Origin: Azophilus sp965199705
GTDB lineage: Bacteria; Pseudomonadota; Gammaproteobacteria; Pseudomonadales; Azotimanducaceae
Reading direction: 5' to 3'
Assembly (NCBI GenBank): GCA_965199705.1
Contig: OZ241359.1
Coordinates: 682,001 to 746,000, forward strand
DNA: 64,000 bases
Shown: positions 42,394 to 51,422 of the stretch, piece by piece
Position numbering within the stretch: position 1 is the stretch's first letter
How the letters are laid out: the number at the start of each line of letters is the position of its first letter
Position numbers and translations under genes: made by a program
Notes under the pieces: generated by a model
The model's input: only the letters and a program-made list of their open reading frames with translations
What the model was told of the DNA's origin: nothing
The model's database searches: none

Positions 42394-42638
42394 TCGAGGA
42401 CATCAAGGCGCGTATCCGTTCGGAGTTCCCGGATAGCGAGGTATCGGTGATGGTGGAAGGCAATCGGGCGTTGATCGAGGTGACCGCCGATGCTTTTGCC
42501 GGCTTGTCTCGCGTGCAACGACATCAGGCCGTGTATCGCTGCATTCAGGGCCTGATCGCCGACGGCAGTCTGCATGCGGTGAGCATTCGCACCCGAACGC
42601 CTGCTGATCTGGCGGGTGGTGAAGGCGCCGACGGCTAG
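42390..42638 (+). CDS. ibaG: BolA-family protein IbaG
   Basis: IbaG is a small BolA-fold protein that binds monothiol glutaredoxin-bound Fe-S clusters and helps in acid and envelope stress. The 82-residue chain has MIEDIKARIRSEFPDSEV, the loop ADAFAGLSRVQRHQAVY and the C-terminal GSLHAVSIRTRTPAD. The position between mlaC and murA is that of ibaG in E. coli and separates it from BolA itself. Its ATG overlaps the mlaC stop. Confidence 0.9.
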   Translation: MIEDIKARIRSEFPDSEVSVMVEGNRALIEVTADAFAGLSRVQRHQAVYRCIQGLIADGSLHAVSIRTRTPADLAGGEGADG

Positions 42639-42732
42639 CCCGGACATGGCGCCAGGAGCCGCCAGCGCTTTGGCGCCATATCCAGACTAGCGGCCAAGGC
42701 GGTCAGCGAGGGCAAGCGGAGGGCGTCGGCGT

Positions 42733-44040
42733 ATGGACCAGCTAGTGATCCTGGGCGGATCCCGCCTGGAAGGCAATCTCGATATCTCCGGGGCCAAGAA
42801 TGCAGCTCTACCCGTTCTGGCAGCCGCGCTGCTCACCCATGATGGCGTTTTCCTGAGCAACGTGCCGCGTTTGAACGATGTCTCCACCATGATGGCCCTG
42901 CTCAGGCATCTGGGCGCTCGGGTGACGGAGCGCGAGCCCGGCGAGCTGCGCATCGAGGCGGCGCAACTGAATGAGGTGCGCGCGCCCTACGACCTGGTTC
43001 GAACCATGCGCGCCTCCTTTCTGGTGATGGGGCCGCTGCTGGCTCGGCTGGGTGAGGCGGAAGTTTCCCTGCCGGGCGGATGCGCGATCGGCGCCCGGCC
43101 GGTGGATCAGCATCTGAAGGCGTTCGAGGCCCTGGGCGCGCGAATTTCACTTGCCGATGGCTATGTGCGCGCAAGCGCGCCGGACGGCCTCACAGGCGCG
43201 CGCGTTCGTCTGGATATGGCCACGGTGGGCGGCACCGAGAATCTGCTGATGGCGGCCTCGCTCGCACGCGGCGACACTGTGATAGAAAATGCGGCCCAGG
43301 AGCCGGAAGTGGTGGATCTCGGCCAGTTTCTGGAAACGCTGGGCGTGCGCATCAGCGGTCTCGGCACACCGTGCATTCGCATCTCCGGCGTGGACCATCT
43401 GAGTGGCGGTCACTACCGGATCATGCCGGACCGGATCGAGGCAGGCACCTATCTGGTGGCCACCGCGATGACCCGTGGCGCGGTGCGCTTGCGCGGGGCG
43501 CGGGCCGATCACCTGGATGCCGTCCTGGAGCGCTTGCGCGATGCAGGTGCGCGCATTCAGGCCGACGCCGATTGGATCGAACTCGACCAGCGTGACCGCC
43601 CCCGGTCGGTCGCCATCGAAACAGCGCCCTATCCAGGGTTTCCCACCGATATGCAGGCACAGTTCATGGCCCTGAACGCCATCTCCGCCGGTCGTTGCCG
43701 AATGACCGAGACAATCTTCGAGAACCGATTCATGCACGTTCAGGAACTCAAGCGGCTCGGCGCTGAAATCGAGCTCTCCGGCGCTTCCTCGGTGATCGTT
43801 GAAGGCGTGCCGATGCTTCGGGCGGCGCCGGTGATGGCAACCGATCTGCGCGCCTCATCGAGTTTGGTGCTCGCCGGTCTGGTGGCGGACGGCGAAACCC
43901 GAATCCAGCGCATCTATCACATAGACAGGGGCTATGAACGGATCGAGATCAAGCTGGCTCGCCTGGGCGCCAATGTGCGCCGCTTGCCCGGCAACCCGGC
44001 GACGACCGGGGTGCAGAAACCTGCTCAGGCGGTCTGCTGA
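42733..44040 (+). CDS. murA: UDP-N-acetylglucosamine 1-carboxyvinyltransferase MurA
   Basis: MurA transfers enolpyruvate from PEP to UDP-GlcNAc in the first committed step of peptidoglycan synthesis. The substrate-binding KN pair is in ISGAKNAALPVLAAALL. The catalytic cysteine is C117 in PGGCAIGARPVDQHL, so the enzyme is the fosfomycin-sensitive type by this residue. The late GYERIEIKLARLGA is conserved. Length is 435 against 419 in E. coli, the extra being a C-terminal tail. It follows ibaG; hisG, which often follows murA in pseudomonads, is absent. Confidence 0.97.
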   Translation: MDQLVILGGSRLEGNLDISGAKNAALPVLAAALLTHDGVFLSNVPRLNDVSTMMALLRHLGARVTEREPGELRIEAAQLNEVRAPYDLVRTMRASFLVMGPLLARLGEAEVSLPGGCAIGARPVDQHLKAFEALGARISLADGYVRASAPDGLTGARVRLDMATVGGTENLLMAASLARGDTVIENAAQEPEVVDLGQFLETLGVRISGLGTPCIRISGVDHLSGGHYRIMPDRIEAGTYLVATAMTRGAVRLRGARADHLDAVLERLRDAGARIQADADWIELDQRDRPRSVAIETAPYPGFPTDMQAQFMALNAISAGRCRMTETIFENRFMHVQELKRLGAEIELSGASSVIVEGVPMLRAAPVMATDLRASSSLVLAGLVADGETRIQRIYHIDRGYERIEIKLARLGANVRRLPGNPATTGVQKPAQAVC

Positions 44041-44097
44041 TATGCGCGGCGCAGTCGGCAAGCGGCCTTGTCCGGGCGTCGTCGTTGCGGGTGCGAC

Positions 44098-45444
44098 ATG
44101 ATTGTTCGCCGCCTGGATTCCAGCACCGAGGGCTTTGCATCCGAGTTCTCCAACCTGCTGGCTGCAAGCGCGGTTGGCGATCCCGACCTGCAAGCGTCGG
44201 TGGCAGCCATCGTTGCCCGAATCCGGGCCGACGGTGATGCTGCGCTGCTGGACTACACCGCTCGATTCGACGGCATCACGGCGGCGACGGTCGCGGATCT
44301 GAAAGTTGATGCACAGGCGATGCAGGCAGCCTGGCAGAACCTCGCCAGTGCGCAAAGGGATGCGCTTGACGAGGCTGCTGGTCGCATCGTGCGATACCAC
44401 CGACAGCAACTGCTGCATCGGTCGGTTGACGGCGCAGGAGACGCCGCGACGATGCAGACCTGGTGGGATACGGACGCGCTCGGCAATCGCCTGGGCGAGC
44501 GCACCGCGCCACTGCATCGTGTAGGCGTCTATGTGCCGGGCGGGCAGGCCGCCTATCCGTCCACCGTATTGATGACCTTGCTGCCGGCGCAGGTGGCCGG
44601 GGTGCAGGAAGTAGCTGTCGTCATGCCCTGTCCGGATGGCGAAACCAGTCCCCTGGCGCTTGCCGCCCTGCATCGGGCCGGCGCTACCGAGTGCTACCGG
44701 ATCGGTGGCGCCCAGGCGGTTGCGGCGCTGGCCTGGGGCACACAGTCGATCTGCCGAGTGGACAAGATCGTCGGCCCCGGTGGCGCCTGGGTGACGGAAG
44801 CCAAGCGCCAGGTCTTCGGGCAGACCGGCATCGACTTGATCGCCGGCCCAAGTGAAGTCGTGATCATTGCCGACGGCAGTGCGCCGCCGGACTGGATGGC
44901 GTTCGATCTCTTTGCGCAGGCAGAACACGATGCGCTTGCCAGGAGCCTGCTGCTGTGCCCGCACGGCGCCTATCTTGATGCGGTGGTGGAGCGCCTGGCA
45001 GCGCTGCTGCCGGAGCGATTGCGTCGGGACATCATTGCGCGTTCCCTGTCGCGGCAGGGCGCCCTCATCCGCACCCGTTCACTGGTGGAGGCGGTAGAAC
45101 TCGCCAACCGCATTGCGCCAGAGCACCTGGAGTTGGCCGTGGCTGATCCGGAATCACTATTGCCGACCGTGCGCCATGCCGGCGCCATTTTCCTGGGCGC
45201 CCGATCACCCGAGGTGATGGGCGACTATGTGGCCGGCCCGAGCCACGTCCTGCCTACTTCCGGTTCTGCCCGGTTCTCGTCGCCACTTGGCGTGGACGCC
45301 TTTCAGGCGCGCAGTTCATTGATTCAGATTTCCGAGCGGGGCGCAGAGGCGCTGGCGCCGAGCGCGGCGCAGCTGGCGCGCGGCGAAGGTCTTGAGGCGC
45401 ACGCTCAATCGGCGGCGCTGCGCATCCCGATCAGTCGGGAATAG
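44098..45444 (+). CDS. hisD: Histidinol dehydrogenase HisD
   Basis: HisD oxidises L-histidinol to histidine in two NAD+-dependent steps, the end of histidine synthesis. Family blocks are RVGVYVPGGQAAYPSTVLM, IGGAQAVAALAWGT, KIVGPGGAWVTEAKRQVFG, DLIAGPSEVVIIAD and FDLFAQAEHD, with zinc ligands in the last and in NRIAPEHLEL. ATG 44098 starts the family N-terminus (MIVRRLDSS); a TTG at 44068 is weaker. The product has 448 residues. It is separated from hisF and hisH (50.6-52.1 kb), and hisG is not between murA and hisD. Confidence 0.96.
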   Translation: MIVRRLDSSTEGFASEFSNLLAASAVGDPDLQASVAAIVARIRADGDAALLDYTARFDGITAATVADLKVDAQAMQAAWQNLASAQRDALDEAAGRIVRYHRQQLLHRSVDGAGDAATMQTWWDTDALGNRLGERTAPLHRVGVYVPGGQAAYPSTVLMTLLPAQVAGVQEVAVVMPCPDGETSPLALAALHRAGATECYRIGGAQAVAALAWGTQSICRVDKIVGPGGAWVTEAKRQVFGQTGIDLIAGPSEVVIIADGSAPPDWMAFDLFAQAEHDALARSLLLCPHGAYLDAVVERLAALLPERLRRDIIARSLSRQGALIRTRSLVEAVELANRIAPEHLELAVADPESLLPTVRHAGAIFLGARSPEVMGDYVAGPSHVLPTSGSARFSSPLGVDAFQARSSLIQISERGAEALAPSAAQLARGEGLEAHAQSAALRIPISRE

Positions 45445-45534
45445 GGCTGTCTGGCCAGCGCTCTCGGGATATTCGGGATACTCCGCCGCCGTGCTAAATT
45501 GACTGTCTTTGCAATTGGCGACAGGGAGTTCTTC

Positions 45535-46332
45535 ATGACGGAACTGGTAACGATCGAGATCAGCGGCGGCATCGCGGACGTGCGCCTGAATCGACCAGAC
45601 AAGTACAACGCACTGAGCCCGGACATGTTCGCCGCCATCGTTGACGCCGGCGAGCGGCTGGCTGATATGAAGGAGGTGCGGGTAGCCGTGCTCTCCGGCA
45701 ACGGCCGCGGGTTCTGCGCGGGTCTGGATATGGCCTCCATGCGGGGCATCGCGACTTCCAGCGCGAGCGAGGGCCGCCGTCTGACCGATCGTGATGAACG
45801 GCCCGAAAACTTTGCCCAGCGCCCGGCCTACGTCTGGAAGACCCTGCCTGTGCCTACCATCGCGGCCCTGCATGGCGTCGCTTACGGCGGCGGCGCTCAG
45901 ATTGCGCTCGGCGCGGATATTCGCTTCGCCGCGCCGGACGCCCGCATCTCCATCATGGAGATCAACTGGGGCCTGATTCCCGACATGAGCATCAGCCAGA
46001 CGCTGCGCGGCCTCGTGCCTCTTGATGTCGCCAAGGATCTGACGTTCACGGGCCGCGTCATCAACGGCGAAGAAGCCAGACGGCTCGGACTGGTAACGCA
46101 TGTCGCCGAGGACCCGCACGCTGCCGCCATGGCGCTTGCCGAAGAGATTGCCAACCGCTCCCCGGGTGCAGTTCGCGCTGCCAAGAAGCTGCTGGAAACC
46201 AGTTGGCACGCGGATGAACGCACCGGCCTCGAACTTGAGTCCGAATTGCAAGTGACGCTGATGGGCACCGCCAATCAACGCGAGGCGGTTCAGGCCCGGT
46301 TCGAGAAGCGCAGGCCGCAATTCACGGACTGA
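45535..46332 (+). CDS. Crotonase/enoyl-CoA hydratase family protein
   Basis: The 265-residue protein has the crotonase fold. The first oxyanion-hole segment is NGRGFCAGLDMASM and the second is ALHGVAYGGGAQIALGADI. At the position of the second catalytic Glu of true hydratases it reads MEINWGLIPDMS, while the first Glu site is less clear (YGGGAQIALG). It may hydrate an enoyl-CoA, isomerise or hydrolyse an acyl-CoA. ATG 45535 has AGGGAG 7 nt upstream. A carboxyltransferase gene follows 53 bp later, which suggests a joint role in acyl-CoA breakdown. Confidence 0.85.
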   Translation: MTELVTIEISGGIADVRLNRPDKYNALSPDMFAAIVDAGERLADMKEVRVAVLSGNGRGFCAGLDMASMRGIATSSASEGRRLTDRDERPENFAQRPAYVWKTLPVPTIAALHGVAYGGGAQIALGADIRFAAPDARISIMEINWGLIPDMSISQTLRGLVPLDVAKDLTFTGRVINGEEARRLGLVTHVAEDPHAAAMALAEEIANRSPGAVRAAKKLLETSWHADERTGLELESELQVTLMGTANQREAVQARFEKRRPQFTD

Positions 46333-46385
46333 GTGTGCGCGCGAAAGGCAGGCGTGCCGCCGGGCCAGCGGACTGACCTGGGTAC

Positions 46386-47939
46386 ATGAGCTGGGAACAG
46401 GAAGCCGCTGAGCTGCGCCGGCGTCGCCGGATCGCACAGCAGCAAGGCGGCCCGGAGGGCATCGCCAGACAACACGCCCAGGGGCGGCTGACGGTGCGCG
46501 AGCGCATTGACCTGCTGCTGGACGATGCGAGCTTCCAGGAACATGGTCGGGCCACTGCTCTGCCGGACTACGACGATGCGGGCAAGCTGCAAGGCCATGT
46601 TGCCGCCAACTACGTGGTCGGTTTCGGGTCCATCAACGGCCGTCGAGTGGCGGTGGGCGGAGAAGACTTCACCTTGAAGGGTGGCTCGCCGAACTCCGCA
46701 GGATTGCGCAAGAGCGTGTATGCGGAGCATCTTGCCTGTCAGTACCGCACGCCGCTCGTGCGCCTGCTCGAAGGCGGTGGCGGCAGTGTCAAGGGTGGTA
46801 GCAAGCGTGGCGGCACGGTCGGGGAACCGGTTTATGCGGAACCCAGATTCCGGGTGATCGCCGATGCCATGAGCCAGGTGCCGGTGGCGTCCGGCGCCTT
46901 TGGTCCGGTGGCCGGGTTTCCGGCCGGTCGTCTGGTTGCATCCCACTTTGCGGTGATGGTGGAGAAGACGGCGCAGGTGATGATCGGCGGCCCGGCGTTG
47001 GTGCAACGGGCTCTTGGCGTCAAGCTGAGCAAGGCGCAGCTGGGCGGCGCCCGGGTGCACGCGACAAGCGGCGTAATCGACAATGTCGCCGCCGACGAAG
47101 CCGACGCCTGCCGCCAGATTCGGCGCTTTCTCAGCTACCTGCCGAGCTCCGCCTGGGAACGGCCCGCACGCTTGCCTTCGGAAGACGATACCGAACGCAT
47201 GGAGCCGGAACTGCTCAGCGCCGTGCCGCGGCAGGCCAATGCCCCGTTTGACATGCGCCACATACTGGAAATGGTGGTCGATCAGGGAACATTGTTCGAG
47301 ATTGGCGCCAGTTTCGGGCCAAGCCAGATCTGTGCGCTCGCCAGACTCGACGGCCAGCCGGTGGGCGTGCTTGCCAACGACAATCGGCACTATGCCGGCG
47401 CCATGACAGCCGCCGCAGCGCAGAAGTATCGGCGCTTCGTGGAGACCTGTGATGCGTTTCATCTGCCGGTGGTGAATTTTGTCGATCAACCGGGCTTCAT
47501 GATTGGCCCCGAGGCCGAGCGAGCCGGCACTATCCGCTATGGCATGGCCGCGGTTGCCGCCGCTGCTCAGGCCAGCGTGCCCTGGGCCGTTGTTCAGGTG
47601 CACAAGGGGTTCGGGGTGGCGACTGCTGCCCACTATGCGCCGGGCGCCTATGTGCTGGCCTGGCCCTCAGTGGAGTCCGGAGCCTTGCCGCTGGAAGGCG
47701 GCGTCGCTGTCGCCTATCGTCGGGAAATTGCCGCCGCGCCCGATCCCGAACAGCGCCGCCGCGAACTCGAATCGAGGTTGCGCGAGGCGCGCTCCCCATT
47801 CCCGCGGGCTGAATCCTTTGCCGTACATGAACTGATCGACCCGCGCGAGACCCGGCCGTTCCTCTGCCGCTGGGTGGAGTGGATCCAACCGTTGCTGGAC
47901 CGCCTGACCGAGCCGGTCCGATTTCCCATGCGCCCCTGA
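46386..47939 (+). CDS. Acyl-CoA carboxylase carboxyltransferase (beta-type) subunit
   Basis: This 517-residue protein is a complete two-lobed carboxyltransferase of the propionyl/methylcrotonyl-CoA carboxylase class. It moves CO2 from biotin to an acyl-CoA. The first lobe has GRLTVRERIDLLLD, GEDFTLKGGS and LVRLLEGGGGSVKGG. The second has RLDGQPVGVLANDNRHYAGA, NFVDQPGFMIGPEAE and HKGFGVATAAHYAPGAYVLA. It ends with HELIDPRETRPFLCRW. No biotin carboxylase or BCCP gene adjoins it. The acyl-CoA substrate is unknown. It is probably co-transcribed with the enoyl-CoA hydratase gene. Confidence 0.88.
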   Translation: MSWEQEAAELRRRRRIAQQQGGPEGIARQHAQGRLTVRERIDLLLDDASFQEHGRATALPDYDDAGKLQGHVAANYVVGFGSINGRRVAVGGEDFTLKGGSPNSAGLRKSVYAEHLACQYRTPLVRLLEGGGGSVKGGSKRGGTVGEPVYAEPRFRVIADAMSQVPVASGAFGPVAGFPAGRLVASHFAVMVEKTAQVMIGGPALVQRALGVKLSKAQLGGARVHATSGVIDNVAADEADACRQIRRFLSYLPSSAWERPARLPSEDDTERMEPELLSAVPRQANAPFDMRHILEMVVDQGTLFEIGASFGPSQICALARLDGQPVGVLANDNRHYAGAMTAAAAQKYRRFVETCDAFHLPVVNFVDQPGFMIGPEAERAGTIRYGMAAVAAAAQASVPWAVVQVHKGFGVATAAHYAPGAYVLAWPSVESGALPLEGGVAVAYRREIAAAPDPEQRRRELESRLREARSPFPRAESFAVHELIDPRETRPFLCRWVEWIQPLLDRLTEPVRFPMRP

Positions 47940-47990
47940 GCGAACATCGTCAGTAGCCTGGGCGCAAATTCGGGCGTCGCCGGCCGAGCA

Positions 47991-48872
47991 TCAGCGCATC
48001 CGCTGCACCGCCAGGCGTCCGACCTCTGCCAGCAAACTGTCCTGCAAGCCGCCTTCCTGCATCAGGCGCATGGCGCCTTGCAGCAGAGATTCGGCTTCGT
48101 CTCTGGCTGCGGCAATACCAAGCGCGGTCACGAAAGTGGATTTGCCCAACTCTTCGTCCGAGCCAGTGGGCTTGCCCAGCACTTCGGTGCTGGCGGTGAC
48201 GTCGAGCACGTCGTCGATGATCTGAAAGGCCAGGCCGATGCGGCTGCCGAATCCAGCCGCAAGCGCCAGGGCCACTGAATCTGCGCCGGCGCAATGTGCG
48301 CCGATGCAAACCGATGCTTCGATCAACCGGCCAGTCTTGGCGCCGTGCATGAGTCGCAGCTCGGGCGCAGTCAATTCGGAGCCGGTTCTGGCCAGGTCCA
48401 TCGCCTGACCGCCCACCATGCCGGCCCAGCCGCTGGCCTCGGTCAGCACCTTCAGCGCCGCAAGCCGTCGCTTCGCGGGGATGGCGTCAGCGGCAGCCAC
48501 CGTCTCGAAAGCGAGCGTGAGCAGCGCATCTCCGGCGAGGATGGCGGTGGCTTCGCCAAAGGCAGCGTGACAACTTGGTCGGCCACGGCGCAGAGCATCG
48601 TCATCCATGGCCGGCAAGTCATCATGCACCAGGGAGTAGGTATGCAGGAATTCCATCGCGCAGGCCGGGGCCAGCGCATCTTCCACGCTGCTGCCGAAGG
48701 CGTCAGCCGCAGCGCAGACCAGCATCGGCCGCAACCGCTTGCCACCGCCAAGCACGGCGTAGCGCATGGCTTCCACCAGTGGCGGGGCCAGGTCCGATGA
48801 CGCTGGCAGCAGGTCCGGCAGCGCGGCTTCGACGCGAGCGTTCAGGGTGTCCAGATCAAGTTGCATCGACAT
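47991..48872 (-). CDS. ispA: (2E,6E)-farnesyl diphosphate synthase IspA
   Basis: IspA condenses isopentenyl diphosphate with dimethylallyl and geranyl diphosphate to make farnesyl diphosphate for undecaprenyl lipid and quinones. The first aspartate-rich motif is LVHDDLPAMDDDALRRG (about 81-97) and the second AFQIIDDVLD (about 218-227). The GGGKRLRPML segment is conserved. Length is 293. It overlaps xseB by 17 nt; dxs, which often follows, is absent and a convergent carboxyltransferase gene lies 51 bp away. Confidence 0.95.
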   Translation of the reverse strand: MSMQLDLDTLNARVEAALPDLLPASSDLAPPLVEAMRYAVLGGGKRLRPMLVCAAADAFGSSVEDALAPACAMEFLHTYSLVHDDLPAMDDDALRRGRPSCHAAFGEATAILAGDALLTLAFETVAAADAIPAKRRLAALKVLTEASGWAGMVGGQAMDLARTGSELTAPELRLMHGAKTGRLIEASVCIGAHCAGADSVALALAAGFGSRIGLAFQIIDDVLDVTASTEVLGKPTGSDEELGKSTFVTALGIAAARDEAESLLQGAMRLMQEGGLQDSLLAEVGRLAVQRMR

Positions 48873-49107
48873 CGAATTCGGCCAGTTCCCCGTCTTCCGT
48901 CAGAATGCGGACTCTCTGCTCTGCAGTTTTCAGGGCTGCCTGGCATTGGCGAACAAGTCTGGCGCCTCGCTCGAACACGACAAGGGACTCCTCCAGCCCC
49001 AGATCGCCGGCTTCCATTTTCTTGACCAGCGCTTCCAGTTCTTCCAGCGACGCCTCGAAATTGAATTCCGCCTCCGCCGGCGCCGGCTGCCCGGGTTCGT
49101 CAGACAT
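48856..49107 (-). CDS. xseB: Exodeoxyribonuclease VII small subunit XseB
   Basis: XseB assembles with XseA into a single-strand exonuclease. The 83-residue helical chain has the diagnostic FEASLEELEALVKKMEAGDL, followed by GLEESLVVFERGARLVRQCQ. The position just before ispA matches the usual xseB-ispA-dxs order. It lies 36 bp after a small winged-helix-like gene. Confidence 0.93.
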   Translation of the reverse strand: MSDEPGQPAPAEAEFNFEASLEELEALVKKMEAGDLGLEESLVVFERGARLVRQCQAALKTAEQRVRILTEDGELAEFDVDAT

Positions 49108-49143
49108 TATCTGGCTCCGCAGTCGGCCTCAGGATTTTTGGCT

Positions 49144-49407
49144 TCATGCCGCATCCGGGGTTCGGCTCGGTGCAAAGGCGGCTTCCGAGCCAATCCGGCG
49201 CCACTCGCAGGTGTCCGGGTCGCAGGCGACCAGACCCTCAGCCTCAAGGGTTGTCAGCAACCTGCGCACCTGCCATGCGCCGAGTGGCTGATTGCGCTGG
49301 CGCAGGCGATCACAGAGGTCGCCGGCCAGAAACCGAACCTGACCATGCGCCTCCAGTTCCAGTATCAGGCCGTAGAGTGATTGGGTGATTTTTCGTTCGA
49401 TGCTCAA
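49144..49407 (-). CDS. Small winged-helix-like protein of unknown function
   Basis: This 87-residue protein is not recognised. It has a predicted helix (KITQSLYGLILELEAHG), then a helix-turn-helix-like stretch with FLAGDLCDRLRQRNQPLGAW and QVRRLLTTLEAEGLVACDPD, ending in a beta-wing-like turn and a short tail. This resembles small DNA-binding or processing-factor winged helices. The start is TTG 49407 with AGGAT about 5 nt upstream. It is the first gene of the xseB-ispA unit. The role is unknown. Confidence 0.55.
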   Translation of the reverse strand: MSIERKITQSLYGLILELEAHGQVRFLAGDLCDRLRQRNQPLGAWQVRRLLTTLEAEGLVACDPDTCEWRRIGSEAAFAPSRTPDAA

Positions 49408-49599
49408 GGATGATCCTGCCCCCGCCGTCCGCCGCTCTTTGTACCAGAAAGGTGATTGCTCGGATAGGCGCTGTACGGGCTCAGCTTCGGGATAGCCCTG
49501 ACGGGCTCGGTGATCCGCTGCCCTGTATTCAATGCCTGCGGTCTGGCGGCGCTGATGACGTCCGGGGAACTGTTGTTCAACAAGGCGCGGGGCAGACGC

Positions 49600-50568
49600 C
49601 TACCAGATCAGCAGCACCTTGCCGAATGTGCGGTTGCTTGCCAGCAACTCCTGGGCCGCCTGTGCTTCCCCGGCCGGGAATCTGGCTTCGATGATCGGTT
49701 TGATTGCGCCGGCTTCGACGGCTGGCCATACCGACTGCTTGAGGCCATCCATGATCGCGGACTTGGCGGCAACGGAGCGCGCGCGCAGGGTGGACCCGAT
49801 CAGTCGCTGGCGTTTCATCAGCATGGCGCCGAGGGCGATTTCAGCCTTGGCGCCGCCCATCAGGCCGATCAAGATCAAGCGGCCATCGCGCGCCAGGCTT
49901 GCCAGATTGTCCTTGAGATAGGCGCCGCCGACCGGATCCAGAATCACGTCCACACCGGCTTGTTGCGTCCACTCGGCCAGCTGTCCTGCAAAGGACCCCT
50001 GGCGCCGATTGCAACCGGCGCTCGCGCCCAGGGCCAGGCAGCGCGCGAGCTTTGCCTCGTCGCCCACTGTCACGAACACGGGATTGCCGCTGGCCTTGCA
50101 GAGTTGAATGGCGGCTGTGCCGACGCCGCTGGCGCCAGCGTGAACCAGCACCCGCTCGCGTCGGGCAAGGCCGGCTTCCATGTACAGATTCAGCCAGGCG
50201 GTCGCAAATGCTTCGGGCAGAGCGGCAGCGTCCGCAACAGACAGGCCACCAGCGGGAATCTTCAGCACCTGGCCGGCGGGCGCCACCACGGTTTCGGCAT
50301 AGCCGCCGCCGGCGAGCAGTGCGCAGACAGCGTCTCCCGGCGCGACACGCATGACGCCTTCGCCAACGGCTGTCACCATTCCAGAGCACTCAAGCCCGAG
50401 GATTGGACTGGCGCCGGGCGGTGGTGGATAGCCGCCTGCAACTTGCAGCAGGTCGGCGCGATTGAGGCCGGAGGCGGCTACCGCAATCTGTACTTCGCCG
50501 GCGCTCGGTTGTGGCGTCGGCGCTGTGCCGAGCACCAGCCGGCCATCTTCAACCAACACCGCCCGCAT
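49600..50568 (-). CDS. Quinone oxidoreductase, PIG3/TP53I3-like MDR protein
   Basis: This 322-residue zinc-free MDR enzyme resembles the PIG3 quinone oxidoreductases. Features are VAASGLNRADLLQVAGGYPP, then GASPILGLECSGMV, the Rossmann loop VHAGASGVGTAAIQLCKASG (about 141-160) and the late LLASNRTFGKVLLIW. It likely reduces quinones with NADPH. It shares fold, not close identity, with the protein at 33787. It lies 10 bp downstream of hisF on the same strand, so it may be expressed with the his genes by read-through. Confidence 0.85.
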   Translation of the reverse strand: MRAVLVEDGRLVLGTAPTPQPSAGEVQIAVAASGLNRADLLQVAGGYPPPPGASPILGLECSGMVTAVGEGVMRVAPGDAVCALLAGGGYAETVVAPAGQVLKIPAGGLSVADAAALPEAFATAWLNLYMEAGLARRERVLVHAGASGVGTAAIQLCKASGNPVFVTVGDEAKLARCLALGASAGCNRRQGSFAGQLAEWTQQAGVDVILDPVGGAYLKDNLASLARDGRLILIGLMGGAKAEIALGAMLMKRQRLIGSTLRARSVAAKSAIMDGLKQSVWPAVEAGAIKPIIEARFPAGEAQAAQELLASNRTFGKVLLIW

Positions 50569-50578
50569 ACCCGGCCTC

Positions 50579-51358
50579 CTACCAGGACATCCGCATCTTG
50601 ACCCCTGCCTGATGCAGATGCCGTTTCAGTTCACTGACGCTGTAGTTCCCGTAGTGCACCATGGATGCCACCAGGGCTGCGTCCGCCTTGCCGATGGTGA
50701 GAGCCTCCACCAGATGCGCGGGCTCGCCGGCGCCCCCGGAAGCGATCACCGGAATGCGCACGGCTTCGGCGATCAGCGCGGTGAGTGTCAATTCATATCC
50801 TGCGAGCGTGCCGTCTGCGTCAATGGCGTTGACCACCAGTTCGCCCGCGCCGAGCCGTTCACCCTCAAGCGCCCAGGTCAACCCATCGATCTGCATGGGC
50901 TTGCGCCCGCCATGGATCACGACTTCGTATCCGGATGGGCAGGCGCTGCTGACCGGAACCCGGCGAATGTCCATGGACAAGACCACATTCTGATTGCCTA
51001 TGGCCTCCGCGCACTCGGCGATCAGCGCTGGCCGCTGCACCGCCGCGGAGTTGACGTTGATCTTCTCGGCGCCCGCCAGTCGCAGATCGGTCGCGTCCGC
51101 CACGGAGCGCACGCCGCCGCCCACGGAGAGGGGTATGAACACCTCGGCGGCGACCGCCTCCACCACATCCAGCAGAATTGCGCGCTTGTCGCTGGAAGCG
51201 GTGATGTCGTAGAAGACCAGTTCGTCCAGGCCATCCTCGTAGTAGGCGCGGGCTTTTTCCACGGGGTCGCCTATGTCTCGGGTATCGACAAAGCGCACGC
51301 TCTTGGCGAGCTTGCCGTCGCGCACGTCCAGGCAGGCGATGAGTCGCTTGCTCAGCAC
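50579..51358 (-). CDS. hisF: Imidazole glycerol phosphate synthase subunit HisF
   Basis: HisF is the cyclase subunit that closes the imidazole ring using ammonia delivered by HisH. The (beta/alpha)8 barrel has the catalytic Asp near the N-terminus (RLIACLDVRDGKLAKSVRF) and the second in VVNAIDADGTLAGYE. Phosphate-binding loops are IPLSVGGGVRSV and IPVIASGGAGEP. GTG 51358 matches the family start and gives 259 residues. It lies 64 bp after hisH; hisA, usually between them, is missing. Confidence 0.95.
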   Translation of the reverse strand: MLSKRLIACLDVRDGKLAKSVRFVDTRDIGDPVEKARAYYEDGLDELVFYDITASSDKRAILLDVVEAVAAEVFIPLSVGGGVRSVADATDLRLAGAEKINVNSAAVQRPALIAECAEAIGNQNVVLSMDIRRVPVSSACPSGYEVVIHGGRKPMQIDGLTWALEGERLGAGELVVNAIDADGTLAGYELTLTALIAEAVRIPVIASGGAGEPAHLVEALTIGKADAALVASMVHYGNYSVSELKRHLHQAGVKMRMSW

Positions 51359-51422
51359 CGCCGCTGCCACCGGCTGGCGCAGGCCAGTACAGCCATCGTG
51401 TCTGTGCAGGCGATGTGGCGGC

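Noticed and set aside
44041..44097. hisG remnant between murA and hisD
   Set aside because: The gap is only 57 bp and shows no HisG-like sequence in any frame.
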